A stretch of 64,000 bases of DNA from Tardiphaga sp. (lineage in GTDB: Bacteria; Pseudomonadota; Alphaproteobacteria; Rhizobiales; Xanthobacteraceae). Below, one piece after another: positions 40,095-50,841 of this stretch (the first letter of the stretch is position 1; every line of letters starts with the position of its first letter). The stretch covers positions 18,470-82,469 of the forward strand of contig JASBVG010000073.1 of assembly GCA_030147505.1 (NCBI GenBank), written 5' to 3'. Under the pieces are notes generated by a model, which was not told where the DNA came from, ran no database searches, and saw only the letters and a list, made by a program, of their open reading frames with translations. The position numbers and the translations under genes were made by a program.

Positions 40095-41027
40095 ATGACT
40101 GACCAGCCCAAGCGCGTATTGTGCATCGGCCTGCCCGTGCGTGACCTGACGTTCGCCGTCGAATCCGTGCCCGGTCGCGGCCAGAAGTTCCCCTCCCAGC
40201 GATTTGCGCAGATCATCGGCGGCAACGCACTCAATGCCGCGATCGGCGTCAACAGGCTTGGCGGCAGAGCCGCGATGGCCGGACCGATGGGTGACAAGAG
40301 CGAAACCGCCGACCAGTTCCTGTTCGACGATCTCGCCAAAGAAGGCATCGACGCCACGCATCTCGTGCATATGCCCGGGCTTGTGACACCCATTTCGGCC
40401 GTCATGATCGATCCCTCGGGCGAGCGCACCATCGTCACTTTCCGCGACCCCGACCTGTGGAAAGTAAAGCTGCCTGACCACGATGTGTTGTTGAAGGATT
40501 GCGATGCCATTCTGGTGGAAAGCCGCTGCGCCGGCTTCGCCACTGATCTATGCATCGAGGCTCGCCATCGCAGCATTCCGGTCGTCGTCGATATCGACAG
40601 CACGATCTCCCAGCGCGAAGGTCTGCTGACCGCATCGTCGCACCTGATTTTTTCGGACGACGCTCTGCAATCCACGGCCGGCATCGCTGACAATCTGAAG
40701 GCCCTGCAGAAGCTGGCAACGCTGACGCCATCGTTCCTTGCTGTCACCCGTGGCCCCCGGGGCACCCTCTGGCTCGACGAGCATGGTCACCCCAGGGAGA
40801 CCCCGGCCTTCCCGGTCCATGTGGTCGATACGCTGGGCGCAGGTGATATTTTCCACGGTGCCTTCGCGCTGGAATTTGCCGGCGGAAAATCTGTCCCGGA
40901 GGCACTGCGCTTCGCCTCGGCGGCCGCGGCACTAAAATGCACGCGTTATGGCGGCGCCTTTGCCTGCCCGCAACGTGTTGAAGTCGAAAAGCTTTTGCGG
41001 GAATCAAAGGTCGGCGCGCTGGGCTAA
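40095..41027 (+). CDS. PfkB-family carbohydrate kinase
   Basis: IIGGNALNAAIGVNRLGGRAAMAGPMGD and VVDTLGAGDIFHGAFALEFAGG signatures. Confidence 0.92.
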   Translation: MTDQPKRVLCIGLPVRDLTFAVESVPGRGQKFPSQRFAQIIGGNALNAAIGVNRLGGRAAMAGPMGDKSETADQFLFDDLAKEGIDATHLVHMPGLVTPISAVMIDPSGERTIVTFRDPDLWKVKLPDHDVLLKDCDAILVESRCAGFATDLCIEARHRSIPVVVDIDSTISQREGLLTASSHLIFSDDALQSTAGIADNLKALQKLATLTPSFLAVTRGPRGTLWLDEHGHPRETPAFPVHVVDTLGAGDIFHGAFALEFAGGKSVPEALRFASAAAALKCTRYGGAFACPQRVEVEKLLRESKVGALG

Positions 41028-41221
41028 GACAGCCATTGCTGCCCAGCCATCAGCGTGACGTCGCACGAGCAACGGAGATAGAATTCATCGCCACCAACGC
41101 CCGCGCGACGCATTTTCGCTACACGACTACGATTTGGCATATACAATCTCCTTGAGTTGATTTGGAAGATTGTTCCATATATGAGGTTATCAGATCACGT
41201 AATTGGAAAAAAGTTCTCCTC

Positions 41222-41731
41222 ATGACCGATGTCACCGACCAAACCACCGAGTCGACCCGACGCCTCGATGCGATCGACCGGAAGATCCTGACGGTACTAC
41301 AAGAGGATGCCTCGCTATCCGTCGCCGAAATCGGCGACCGCGTCGGCCTGTCGTCGACGCCGTGCTGGAAGCGCATCCAGCGTCTCGAAGCCGATGGCGT
41401 GATCCTGCGTCGGGTGGCACTGGTCGATCAGAACAAGATCGGCCTGGGCATCTCTGTCTTCGTCTCGGTGGAGAGCGCAGACCATTCCGACGCCTGGTTA
41501 AAGAAATTCGCTGACGCGGTCAGCGCGATGCCGGAAGTGATGGAATTTTATCGGATGGCCGGCGACGTCGATTACATGCTTCGTGTCGTGGTCGCCGACA
41601 TGCAGAGCTACGACGTGTTCTACAAGAAGCTGATCAGCGCCGTGGCCCTGAAAAACGTGACGTCCCGCTTTGCCATGGAGAAGATCAAGTCGGTCACTGC
41701 GCTGCCGGTACCGCCGATGCCGGCGAATTGA
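41222..41731 (+). CDS. Lrp/AsnC family transcriptional regulator
   Basis: LDAIDRKILTVLQEDASLSVAEIGDRVGLSSTPCWKRIQRLEADGVI. Confidence 0.95.
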   Translation: MTDVTDQTTESTRRLDAIDRKILTVLQEDASLSVAEIGDRVGLSSTPCWKRIQRLEADGVILRRVALVDQNKIGLGISVFVSVESADHSDAWLKKFADAVSAMPEVMEFYRMAGDVDYMLRVVVADMQSYDVFYKKLISAVALKNVTSRFAMEKIKSVTALPVPPMPAN

Positions 41732-41785
41732 CGATCCGACGTCATCGCCCGCCTTCGCTGGCGATGACGGTTGGAGTATGGCGTC

Positions 41786-43285
41786 TCAGATCGTCTGATT
41801 ATACGCGCCGACTTCCGGATGCGTCTTCAGCACCGCGTTGATGGCATCGAACATGTCGTGCATGCGCTGCTTCGAGACGGGACTCTCGACGACCACCACC
41901 AGCTCAGGCTTGTTCGACGAAGCACGCACCAGGCCCCAGCTGCCGTCCTCGCAAGTCACGCGTACGCCGTTCACCGTCACGAGATCGCGGATCGGTTGGC
42001 CGGCAACCTTGTCGCCCTGCTTCTGCGCTGCTTCGAAGTGCTTCACGACAGCATCCACGACGCCATACTTCTTCTCGTCGTCGCAATGCGGCGACATGGT
42101 CGGTGACGACCAGGTTTTCGGCAGCGCTTCCTTCAGATCGGCCATGGTCTTGCCGGGTGCACGATCCAGCATCTCGCAGACCGCGATGGCAGAGACGAGA
42201 CCATCGTCATAGCCGCGGCCGACCGGCGCATTAAAGAAGAAATGGCCGGATTTCTCGAAACCCGCGAGCGCCTTCAGCTCATGGGTGCGGCGCTTCATGT
42301 AGGAATGGCCGGTCTTCCAATAGGTCGTCTTCGCGTTCTGCTGCTGCAACACCGGATCGGTGACGAACAGCCCCGTCGACTTCACATCGACGACGAATTC
42401 CGCATTCTGGTGAACCGCCGACATGTCGCGCGCGAGCATCACGCCGACTTTGTCGGCGAAGATTTCCTCACCGGTATTGTCGACGACACCGCAGCGATCG
42501 CCATCACCGTCGAAGCCAAGGCCGACATCTGCCTTGTGTTCGAGCACCGCATCGCGAATCGCGTGCAGCATTTCCATGTCTTCCGGATTCGGATTGTATT
42601 TCGGAAAAGTGTGATCGAGCTCGACATCGAGCGGGATCACTTCGCAACCGATCGCTTCCATCACCTGCGGGGCGAAGGCGCCAGCGGTTCCGTTGCCACA
42701 GGCGACGACGACCTTGAGCTTGCGCTTCAACTTCGGACGATTGGTGAGATCGGCGATATAGCGCGCCGGATAATTCTCATGGAAGTGATAGGAGCCGCCG
42801 GCCTTGTTCTTGAATTCGGCATTGAGCACGATCTCTTTCAGCCGCGTCATCTCGTCGGGACCGAAAGTGAGCGGCTTGTTGGCGCCCATCTTCACGCCGG
42901 TCCAACCATTGTCGTTATGCGAAGCCGTGACCATGGCGACACAGGGCACATCGAGATCGAACTGCGCGAAATAGGCCATCGGCGTGACCGCAAGGCCGAT
43001 GTCATGAACCTTACATCCGGCTGCCATCAGGCCGGTCATCAGCGCGTATTTGATCGAGGCGGAATAGCCGCGGAAATCGTGACCGGTGACGATCTCCTGC
43101 TTCTGGCCGAGCTCGGCAATCAGCGCGCCGAGCCCCATGCCCAGCGCCTGCACGCCCATCAGGTTGATTTCCTTCCCGAACAGCCAGCGCGCGTCATATT
43201 CGCGAAAGCCCGTGGCCTTCACCATCGGCTCGGATTCGTAAGCGTAGGTATTGGGCACGAGCAAGGGCTTCGGCTTTGGGAACAT
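41786..43285 (-). CDS. Phosphomannomutase/phosphoglucomutase
   Basis: MVTASHNDNGWTGVKMG phosphoserine loop, GLGFDGDGDRCGVVDNTG metal loop; start MFPKPKPLLVPN. Confidence 0.93.
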   Translation of the reverse strand: MFPKPKPLLVPNTYAYESEPMVKATGFREYDARWLFGKEINLMGVQALGMGLGALIAELGQKQEIVTGHDFRGYSASIKYALMTGLMAAGCKVHDIGLAVTPMAYFAQFDLDVPCVAMVTASHNDNGWTGVKMGANKPLTFGPDEMTRLKEIVLNAEFKNKAGGSYHFHENYPARYIADLTNRPKLKRKLKVVVACGNGTAGAFAPQVMEAIGCEVIPLDVELDHTFPKYNPNPEDMEMLHAIRDAVLEHKADVGLGFDGDGDRCGVVDNTGEEIFADKVGVMLARDMSAVHQNAEFVVDVKSTGLFVTDPVLQQQNAKTTYWKTGHSYMKRRTHELKALAGFEKSGHFFFNAPVGRGYDDGLVSAIAVCEMLDRAPGKTMADLKEALPKTWSSPTMSPHCDDEKKYGVVDAVVKHFEAAQKQGDKVAGQPIRDLVTVNGVRVTCEDGSWGLVRASSNKPELVVVVESPVSKQRMHDMFDAINAVLKTHPEVGAYNQTI

Positions 43286-43423
43286 AGACGACCTCGCGGA
43301 TGGTGATGTTTTGTTATTTCGGAACACAGCCATAGCGGCTGCGGGCGCCAGTGGGAAGGCGCTGCGCTATTGAAGAGGCCGAGTTTGGTTGAAATTGGGC
43401 CGCGGCGGTAAGTGGCGGAGTTG

Positions 43424-43951
43424 CTACTGCTCGAGGACCATCTGGCCGTTCGAATATTCGAACCGCTTCAACTTGGAGAGGAACGAGAGGCCAAGCAAAT
43501 TCTCGGACAATGCTTCATCCGGCAGCACCATCGCGTCGACATCGCGCACCGTGATTTCACCAACCTGCACCATCGGAAGCTTTGCGCGGGCCGCTTTCAG
43601 CGTTCCGTTTGCCGTTGTCACCGTGGCGTTATATTCGCCCCGCGCAGGACGCAGGCCGAAGCGGGCCGCTGATTTCTCATTGAGCGCGATCACCGAGGCG
43701 CCGGTATCGACCATGAAGCCGATGCGCTGACCGTCGATACGCGCTTCGGTCTGGAAATGGCCACGGGCATCGCGGGGAATAGTGAGGCTGCGGACGCCGG
43801 CCTGCGGTGCGCTGAGAGCAGCCAGCCGGGTCGGCGCAGCTTCGGTGCGGGCCATCGCCGGCGTCGATGTCATCTTGTCGGCGATCTGCGCCATCACGGT
43901 GCCGAGACCGATCAGCACTGCCGCGAGAAACATGATGCTACGCATACGCAA
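43424..43951 (-). CDS. TIGR02281-type clan AA (retropepsin-like) aspartic protease
   Basis: HFQTEARIDGQRIGFMVDTGASVIALNEKSAARFGL; C-terminal NLLGLSFLSKLKRFEYSNGQMVLEQ; N-terminal TM. Confidence 0.88.
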   Translation of the reverse strand: MRMRSIMFLAAVLIGLGTVMAQIADKMTSTPAMARTEAAPTRLAALSAPQAGVRSLTIPRDARGHFQTEARIDGQRIGFMVDTGASVIALNEKSAARFGLRPARGEYNATVTTANGTLKAARAKLPMVQVGEITVRDVDAMVLPDEALSENLLGLSFLSKLKRFEYSNGQMVLEQ

Positions 43952-44072
43952 CCCTCACTCGACGCACACAGGCGAAACCGCAATCGAACACGGATCGCCG
44001 CCACCGTCCGGACCGGACAGCAGACCACATCGTTATTTTCGCGAAAAGGATGAGCGAAGGGTTAAGGCGTGC

Positions 44073-46598
44073 TCATGTTCCGCGCGGCTTGGCGCGACGG
44101 GTCGGCATGGCCGTCGCCGGATCGTCCGGCCAGGGATGGCGCGGATAGCGCCCGCGGAGGTCAGAGCGCACATCGAGGTAGCTGCCGCGCCAGAAACCGG
44201 GCAGATCGCGCGTCACCTGCACCGGACGCTGCGCCGGCGACAGCAATTCCAGCACCAGCGGCACCTTGCCCTTGGCGACCGAGGGATGCGCGCCAAGGCC
44301 GAACAGCTCCTGCAGGCGGACGGCGATGGTCGGCCCTTGCTCCGCCTCGTAGTCGATCGCCAGCATGGTCCCGGTCGGCGCCTCGAAATGAGTCGGAGCT
44401 TCCTTGTCTAGGCGGCCGCGCTGATCCCAAGGGAGCAGATTCATGATCGCGTCAGACAGATCGCCGGCGGAAAAATCCTTCAGCGACGTCTTGCCGAACA
44501 GCGCAGGCACGAGCCAGGTCTCGCGCGTATCGATCAACGCCTGATCCGACAGATCGGGCCAGAGCTTGCCTTCGGCAGCACGCAGGAACATTACGCGACC
44601 GCGCCACTGTTGCAGCGCTTTCGACCATGGCAAGCGATCGAGACCGAGCGCGGCGAGTCCGTCGGCAAAGATGCGGGCGGCATGTTCGGAGGCGGTAAGC
44701 ATCAGTGGCGCTTCAGACAAAGTGATCGCATGCAGTGTGCGCTTGCGACGCCCGCGCAGTGAAGTCGATGCGCGGTCGAAAGTGATCTCATCAGCATTTT
44801 CGATATGATCCGCGAAGCGCGTCTCGATCTCTGCCTGCGAGAGCGGCGCAGCCAGCAGGATGCGCCCATTGGCAGCAGTGCCGGTGAGTTCGCCGACCGC
44901 ACTATAGGGCGTTTTGGCAAGCGCTGCGCTCTGCTCAATGGACGCGCCGCGGCCATTGGCCAGCACGAAACTGCCATTACCGCGGTTCTTCGCGACGCGA
45001 TCGGGGAAGGCGAAAGCGAGCATGGCGCCGGTGGAGAGCGCATCTGACTGGGAAGACGCAGGCATCTGTCCAACCCAACGCTCAGCCAACTGCCTGGCAC
45101 TCGACGCGCGCGGCGAGCGATCGCGGCGAAACTGGTCGAGGCGATGGTCGAGATCGACGCTGTCCCCGCCAAGGCCGCGCTCAGTGAGAATCGCCGCGAT
45201 CTCCGCGGCTTCGTCGCCACAGCCGAACCGCGCCGAATCCACGATCATGCGCGCTAGGCGCGGCGGCAGCGCCAGCGCACGCAGCGAGCGCCCCTCATCC
45301 GTGATGCGGCTGTCGCCATCGAGTGCGCCGAGTTCTTCCAGCAAGCTGCGCGCCTCCTTCAAGGCAGGCACGGGCGGTGGATCGAGGAAAGTCAGCTGCG
45401 CGGGATCGCTGACGCCCCATTGTGCGCAATCGAGCAGCAGCGTCGAGAGATCAGCGCTCAAGATTTCCGGCTGCGTATAAGCGGGCAACGAGGCGGTCTG
45501 CGGCTCGTCCCACAGGCGATAGCAGATGCCGGGCTCGGTGCGGCCGGCACGGCCACGGCGCTGATCCACGGCCGCGCGCGAGGCGCGGACGGTTTCGAGC
45601 CGCGTGAGACCGATATCGGGCTCGTAGCGCGGCACGCGAGCAAGGCCGCAATCGACGACGATGCGGACGCCCTCGATAGTGAGGGAGGTCTCGGCAATGG
45701 AGGTCGCCAGCACCACCTTGCGCTGGCCCTTGGGCGCCGGCTGGATGGCGCGATCCTGCACGGCACTATCCAGCGCGCCGAATAGCGGGACGATTTCGAC
45801 GCTCGGATCCTGCACGCGCTCGGCTAGAAAATTCTGAGTGCGACGGATCTCGGCGGCGCCGGGCAGGAAGGCAAGTACCGAGCCCGCATCGGCACGGAGC
45901 GCCGATGCGATGGCATCCGCCATCTGCCGTTCGATCTGCACATCCGGCTTGCGGCCGAGATAGCGCGTCTCTACGGGAAAGGCTCGCCCCTCGCTGGCGA
46001 TGACCGGCGCATCACCGAGCAGTTTTGCAATCCGCGCGCCGTCGATGGTCGCGGACATCACAAGGATGCGGAGATCCTCGCGCAGCCCGGTTTGCGCATC
46101 GCGCGCAAGCGCAAGGCCGAGATCGGCATCGAGCGAGCGTTCGTGAAACTCGTCGAACAGCACCGCACCGACGCCGGAGAGTTCCGGATCGTCCAGGATC
46201 TGGCGTGCGAAGATGCCCTCGGTCACGACCTCGATCCGCGTGCTGCGCGAGATCTTCGAGCCGAAGCGGACGCGGTAGCCGACCGTCTCGCCGGCACGTT
46301 CGCCCAACGTTTTTGCCATCCGCTCGGCGCTGGCGCGTGCGGCGATGCGGCGCGGTTCCAGCATGATGATCTTTTTGCCGTCCAGCCAGGGCGCATCGAG
46401 CAGCGCCAGCGGCACACGCGTGGTCTTGCCGGCGCCAGGCGGCGCCACCAGCACGGCGGCATTACTGCCTTGCAGCGCGCCGGCCAGATCGTCCAGCACG
46501 GCGTCGATGGGTAAAGATGTATCGAAAGTCCGGGTCAGGAGGCTCGCATCTGTTAACGCCCATGATCCAGCGCGCGATGCTCGCGCAAGCGTGACCAT
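44073..46598 (-). CDS. hrpB: ATP-dependent helicase HrpB
   Basis: VAPPGAGKTTRVPLALL, LFDEFHERSLDADLGLALA, QRRGRAGRTEPGICYRLW; start MVTLARAS chosen. Confidence 0.94.
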   Translation of the reverse strand: MVTLARASRAGSWALTDASLLTRTFDTSLPIDAVLDDLAGALQGSNAAVLVAPPGAGKTTRVPLALLDAPWLDGKKIIMLEPRRIAARASAERMAKTLGERAGETVGYRVRFGSKISRSTRIEVVTEGIFARQILDDPELSGVGAVLFDEFHERSLDADLGLALARDAQTGLREDLRILVMSATIDGARIAKLLGDAPVIASEGRAFPVETRYLGRKPDVQIERQMADAIASALRADAGSVLAFLPGAAEIRRTQNFLAERVQDPSVEIVPLFGALDSAVQDRAIQPAPKGQRKVVLATSIAETSLTIEGVRIVVDCGLARVPRYEPDIGLTRLETVRASRAAVDQRRGRAGRTEPGICYRLWDEPQTASLPAYTQPEILSADLSTLLLDCAQWGVSDPAQLTFLDPPPVPALKEARSLLEELGALDGDSRITDEGRSLRALALPPRLARMIVDSARFGCGDEAAEIAAILTERGLGGDSVDLDHRLDQFRRDRSPRASSARQLAERWVGQMPASSQSDALSTGAMLAFAFPDRVAKNRGNGSFVLANGRGASIEQSAALAKTPYSAVGELTGTAANGRILLAAPLSQAEIETRFADHIENADEITFDRASTSLRGRRKRTLHAITLSEAPLMLTASEHAARIFADGLAALGLDRLPWSKALQQWRGRVMFLRAAEGKLWPDLSDQALIDTRETWLVPALFGKTSLKDFSAGDLSDAIMNLLPWDQRGRLDKEAPTHFEAPTGTMLAIDYEAEQGPTIAVRLQELFGLGAHPSVAKGKVPLVLELLSPAQRPVQVTRDLPGFWRGSYLDVRSDLRGRYPRHPWPDDPATAMPTRRAKPRGT

Positions 46599-46687
46599 CC
46601 GATCAATAATTTGGATCATGACAGCAAGCCATTTGAAACCGATTGTCCCGATTATGCCGCGCAAAAGGGGCGCCGAGAGGGATTACC

Positions 46688-47728
46688 ATGACCATGAGCG
46701 GCATATCGGCCGGCTCGGAGCGGGTCGACTGGGTCGACTACGCCAAGGGCATCTGCATCATCATGGTGGTGATGATGCATTCGGTGCTGGGCACCGAACT
46801 CGCCGCCGGCCAGATCGGCTACATGCATTATCTCGTCGAATTCGCCAAACCGTTCCGGATGCCGGACTTCTTCCTCATCTCCGGCCTGTTCCTGGCGCGC
46901 GTGATCGGTCGCGACTGGCGCACCTATCTCGACCGCAAGGTGATACATTTCCTGTATTTCTATGTGCTGTGGGTCACCATCCAGTTCGGCTTCAAGGCAC
47001 CGGGCTTCGCCGCCGAACATGGCTGGCCCTATGTGATCAAACTGTATCTCCTGTCCTATATCGATCCGTTCGGCACGCTGTGGTTCATCTATCTGCTACC
47101 GGTCTTCTTCGTGCTGACCAAAGCCACGCGCAACGTGCACCCCGCGCTGATCTGGGGTATCGCCGCAGTGCTCGAGAGCCTGCATGTGCAGACCGGCTGG
47201 ACCGCCATCGACGAATTCTGTGCGCGCTTCGTCTACTTCTATTCGGGCTATCTGTTCGCGTCTCAGGTTTTCGCGCTGTCGGACAAGGCTCGGGCGAAGC
47301 CCACGTTGGCGCTGATCAGCCTCGCCGTCTGGGCGGTGGTGAATGCCGCGCTGGTGCATGGCGGCGTCAGCGAATGGCCCGTGATATCGCTCGCACTCGG
47401 CTTTGCCGGTGCAATGGCAATCATCGTGGTCGGCACCTTGTTGGCGAAGATGCAATGGCTCGGTTTCGTGCGTTTCTTCGGCGAGCATTCTATCGTGATC
47501 TATCTCGCTTTCTTCCTGCCGATGGCCACCGCACGCACGGTTCTCCTGAAATTCGCGCCGCTGGACATCGGCACCATCGCGCTGCTGGTCACTGTCAGCG
47601 GCATCGTCGGTGCGCTGGCGATCTGGTGGCTGGCCCTTAAGCTGCGCGCCAATTTCCTGTTCGAACGACCGCAGGCGTTCTGGATCGCACCTAGGAAACA
47701 GGGCGCGCGGCTGCAGGCAGCGGAGTGA
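46688..47728 (+). CDS. Acyltransferase family 3 membrane protein
   Basis: VDWVDYAKGICIIMVVMMHSVLG; PDFFLISGLFLARVI; ~10 TM. Confidence 0.88.
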   Translation: MTMSGISAGSERVDWVDYAKGICIIMVVMMHSVLGTELAAGQIGYMHYLVEFAKPFRMPDFFLISGLFLARVIGRDWRTYLDRKVIHFLYFYVLWVTIQFGFKAPGFAAEHGWPYVIKLYLLSYIDPFGTLWFIYLLPVFFVLTKATRNVHPALIWGIAAVLESLHVQTGWTAIDEFCARFVYFYSGYLFASQVFALSDKARAKPTLALISLAVWAVVNAALVHGGVSEWPVISLALGFAGAMAIIVVGTLLAKMQWLGFVRFFGEHSIVIYLAFFLPMATARTVLLKFAPLDIGTIALLVTVSGIVGALAIWWLALKLRANFLFERPQAFWIAPRKQGARLQAAE

Positions 47729-47822
47729 GATGCCCCGTACCGCAGATTACGGCTTCGCCTAATCCGCGGTACGGCCGGCATGCGGGGCTGTCATTCGCCG
47801 CAAAAATCCTTAAATTGCGGCC

Positions 47823-50800
47823 ATGTCGAAAGCCCCCGCAAAATCCGCCTCCCCCGCCCCTGTGACAGCGCCCGGTAAGGGCGACCATGTCTTTCTGGTG
47901 GACGGCTCGTCCTACATCTTCCGCGCCTATCACGCGCTGCCGCCGCTGAACCGCAAATCCGACGGGTTGCAGGTCAATGCGGTGCTGGGCTTCTGCAACA
48001 TGCTGTGGAAGCTGATGCGGGACATGCCGCCGGCAGACAAGCCGACGCATCTGGCGATCATCTTCGACAAATCCGAGATCACCTTCCGCAACAAGCTCTA
48101 CCCCGACTACAAGGCGCATCGGCCACCAGCCCCTGACGACCTGATCCCGCAATTCGCGCTGATCCGCGACGCGGTGCGGGCCTTCGACCTGCCCTGTATC
48201 GAACAGGGCGGCTTCGAGGCCGACGACCTGATCGCCACCTATGTACGCGAGGCCAGCGCGCGCGGCGCGGTTTCCACCATCGTCTCGTCCGACAAGGACC
48301 TGATGCAACTCGTGACCGAGCGGGTCACCATGTATGACACCATGAAGGACCGCCGCCTCGGCGTGCCCGAGGTGATCGAGAAATTCGGCGTGCCGCCGGA
48401 GAAGGTGGTCGAGGTGCAGGCGCTGGCCGGCGACAGCGTCGACAACGTGCCGGGCGTGCCGGGCATCGGCATCAAGACTGCGGCGCAGCTCATCACCGAA
48501 TATGGCGATCTCGAAAGCCTGTTGGCCCGTGCTCCCGAGATCAAGCAGCCGAAGCGCCGCGAGGCACTGATCGAGAATGCCGAGAAGGCCCGCATCTCGC
48601 GCCAGCTCGTGCTGCTCGATGACAAGGTGGCGCTCGACGTGCCGCTCGATGATCTCGCGGTGCACGAGCCGGATGCGCGGAAGCTCATCGCGTTTCTGAA
48701 GCGAATGGAGTTCACCACCCTCACCCGCCGCGTCGCCGAATATTCGCAGATTGACATTGCCGACGTGCCGGCCGAGGCGGAAGGCGGCGCTGCGAAGCCA
48801 GCGGGGAAGATCGGTGGAGAGGCGGGTGGCCAGGGGGGCGATCTGTTCGGCGATACCGAGCAGGTTCCTGCGGCGAAGAAGAAAGCCAATGGCACTGGCG
48901 CCCATGCGACCGGCCCGGGCGGCAAGGACGTGCTGACGCCGGCGGCTTTTGCCAAGGCGCGCGCTGAAGCCGCGCGCAACGCGCCAATGAAACGCGACAG
49001 TTACAAGACGATTCGCAACAATGCCGATCTCGGCAAGTGGATCGCCCGCATTCTCGACACCGGCCATGTGGCCTTCGAGGCCAAAGCAAGCTCGGACGAT
49101 CCCATGCAGGCCGACATCGTCGGTCTCGCGCTGGCGCTTGGGCCGAATGATGCCGCCTATATTCCATTCGCACATCGTCAGGCCGGCGATGGCGCGGGCC
49201 TATTCGCTGCCGATCTCGAAGCGGATCAGCTCAAGACCGCCGACGCGCTGGAAGCGCTGAAGCCGCTGCTGGAAACGCCGGGGCTGCTCAAGATCGGCTT
49301 CAACATCAAGTTCACCGCGGTACTGCTGGCGCAACACGGCATCACGCTGCGCAACCATGACGATGTGCAGTTGATGTCCTATGCACTCGATGCCGGCCGT
49401 AATGCGCACGGGCTCGAGGCACTGGCGGAGAGCTGGCTCGGCCATGCCATGCTCGGCTATGGCGACATCATCGGCTCCGGCAAGAACAAGCTGACCTATG
49501 AGCAGGTGAAGATCGACCGCGCCACCGAATATGCCGCCGAGGATGCCGACGTGCTGCTGCGGCTATGGACTGTGCTGAAGCCGCGCCTCGCCGCCGAGCA
49601 CATGAATACGGTGTATGAGACGCTGGAACGACCGCTGATCGCCGTGCTGGCGCGGATGGAACGGCGCGGCATCTCGATCGATCGTCAGGTCCTGTCAAAA
49701 CTCTCGGCGGATTTCGCGCAGACGGCTGCACGCATTGAAGCGGAGATCAAGGAGATCGCCGGCGAGGACATCAATATCGGCAGCCCGAAGCAGCTCGGCG
49801 ATATCCTGTTCGGCAAGATGGGCCTGCCCGGCGGCAGCAAGACCAAGACCGGCGCATGGTCGACCTCCGCGCAGGTACTGGATGAACTGGCTGAACAGGG
49901 CCACGAATTCCCGCGCAAAATCCTCGACTGGCGGCAGGTATCGAAACTGCGCTCGACCTATACGGACGCGCTACCGAACTACGTGCATCCGCAGACCCAC
50001 CGTGTTCACACCACTTATGCGCTGGCGGCGACGACCACGGGCCGCCTGTCGTCGAACGAACCGAACCTGCAGAACATCCCGGTGCGCACCGAAGACGGCC
50101 GCAAGATCCGCCGCGCTTTCGTGGCGAGCGAAGGCCACAAGCTGGTTTCAGCGGACTACTCGCAGATCGAGCTGCGCTTGCTGGCGGAAATCGCCGACAT
50201 CCCGGTGCTGAAACAGGCCTTCCAGGACGGGCTCGACATTCACGCCATGACGGCGTCGGAAATGTTCGGCGTGCCGGTGAAGGACATGCCGGCTGAAGTC
50301 CGCCGCCGTGCCAAGGCAATCAATTTCGGCATCATCTACGGCATCTCGGCCTTCGGCCTCGCCAACCAGCTCGGCATCCCGCGCGAGGAAGCATCCGCTT
50401 ACATCAAGAAGTACTTCGAGCGCTTCCCCGGCATCCGCGCCTATATGGATCAGACCCGCGACTTCTGCAGGGAGCATGGCTATGTGACGACGCTGTTCGG
50501 CCGCAAATGTCATTACCCAGACATCAAGGCGTCGAACCCGTCGCTGCGCGCGTTCAATGAGCGCGCCGCCATCAATGCACGCCTGCAGGGCACCGCCGCC
50601 GACATCATCCGCCGTGCCATGAGCCGGATGGAGGATGCGCTGGCCGAGAAGAAGCTCTCAGCCAAGATGCTGCTGCAGGTGCATGATGAACTGATCTTCG
50701 AAGTGCCGGACGATGAAGTCGCAGCGACGCTTCCGGTGGTCCAGCACACGATGCAGGACGCACCATTTCCAGCGGTGTTACTGTCCGTGCCGCTGCACGT

Positions 50801-50840
50801 GGATGCTCGCGCGGCAAACAATTGGGAAGAGGCGCATTGA
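47823..50840 (+). CDS. polA: DNA polymerase I
   Basis: 5'-3' exonuclease domain, 3'-5' exo-like middle, polymerase motifs DYSQIELRLLAEI, RRRAKAINFGIIYGISAFGLA, VHDELIFEVP. Confidence 0.97.
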   Translation: MSKAPAKSASPAPVTAPGKGDHVFLVDGSSYIFRAYHALPPLNRKSDGLQVNAVLGFCNMLWKLMRDMPPADKPTHLAIIFDKSEITFRNKLYPDYKAHRPPAPDDLIPQFALIRDAVRAFDLPCIEQGGFEADDLIATYVREASARGAVSTIVSSDKDLMQLVTERVTMYDTMKDRRLGVPEVIEKFGVPPEKVVEVQALAGDSVDNVPGVPGIGIKTAAQLITEYGDLESLLARAPEIKQPKRREALIENAEKARISRQLVLLDDKVALDVPLDDLAVHEPDARKLIAFLKRMEFTTLTRRVAEYSQIDIADVPAEAEGGAAKPAGKIGGEAGGQGGDLFGDTEQVPAAKKKANGTGAHATGPGGKDVLTPAAFAKARAEAARNAPMKRDSYKTIRNNADLGKWIARILDTGHVAFEAKASSDDPMQADIVGLALALGPNDAAYIPFAHRQAGDGAGLFAADLEADQLKTADALEALKPLLETPGLLKIGFNIKFTAVLLAQHGITLRNHDDVQLMSYALDAGRNAHGLEALAESWLGHAMLGYGDIIGSGKNKLTYEQVKIDRATEYAAEDADVLLRLWTVLKPRLAAEHMNTVYETLERPLIAVLARMERRGISIDRQVLSKLSADFAQTAARIEAEIKEIAGEDINIGSPKQLGDILFGKMGLPGGSKTKTGAWSTSAQVLDELAEQGHEFPRKILDWRQVSKLRSTYTDALPNYVHPQTHRVHTTYALAATTTGRLSSNEPNLQNIPVRTEDGRKIRRAFVASEGHKLVSADYSQIELRLLAEIADIPVLKQAFQDGLDIHAMTASEMFGVPVKDMPAEVRRRAKAINFGIIYGISAFGLANQLGIPREEASAYIKKYFERFPGIRAYMDQTRDFCREHGYVTTLFGRKCHYPDIKASNPSLRAFNERAAINARLQGTAADIIRRAMSRMEDALAEKKLSAKMLLQVHDELIFEVPDDEVAATLPVVQHTMQDAPFPAVLLSVPLHVDARAANNWEEAH

Positions 50841-50841
50841 G

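Noticed and set aside
47691-49175. 494-aa minus ORF antisense to polA
   Set aside because: Shadow ORF opposite conserved polA exonuclease region
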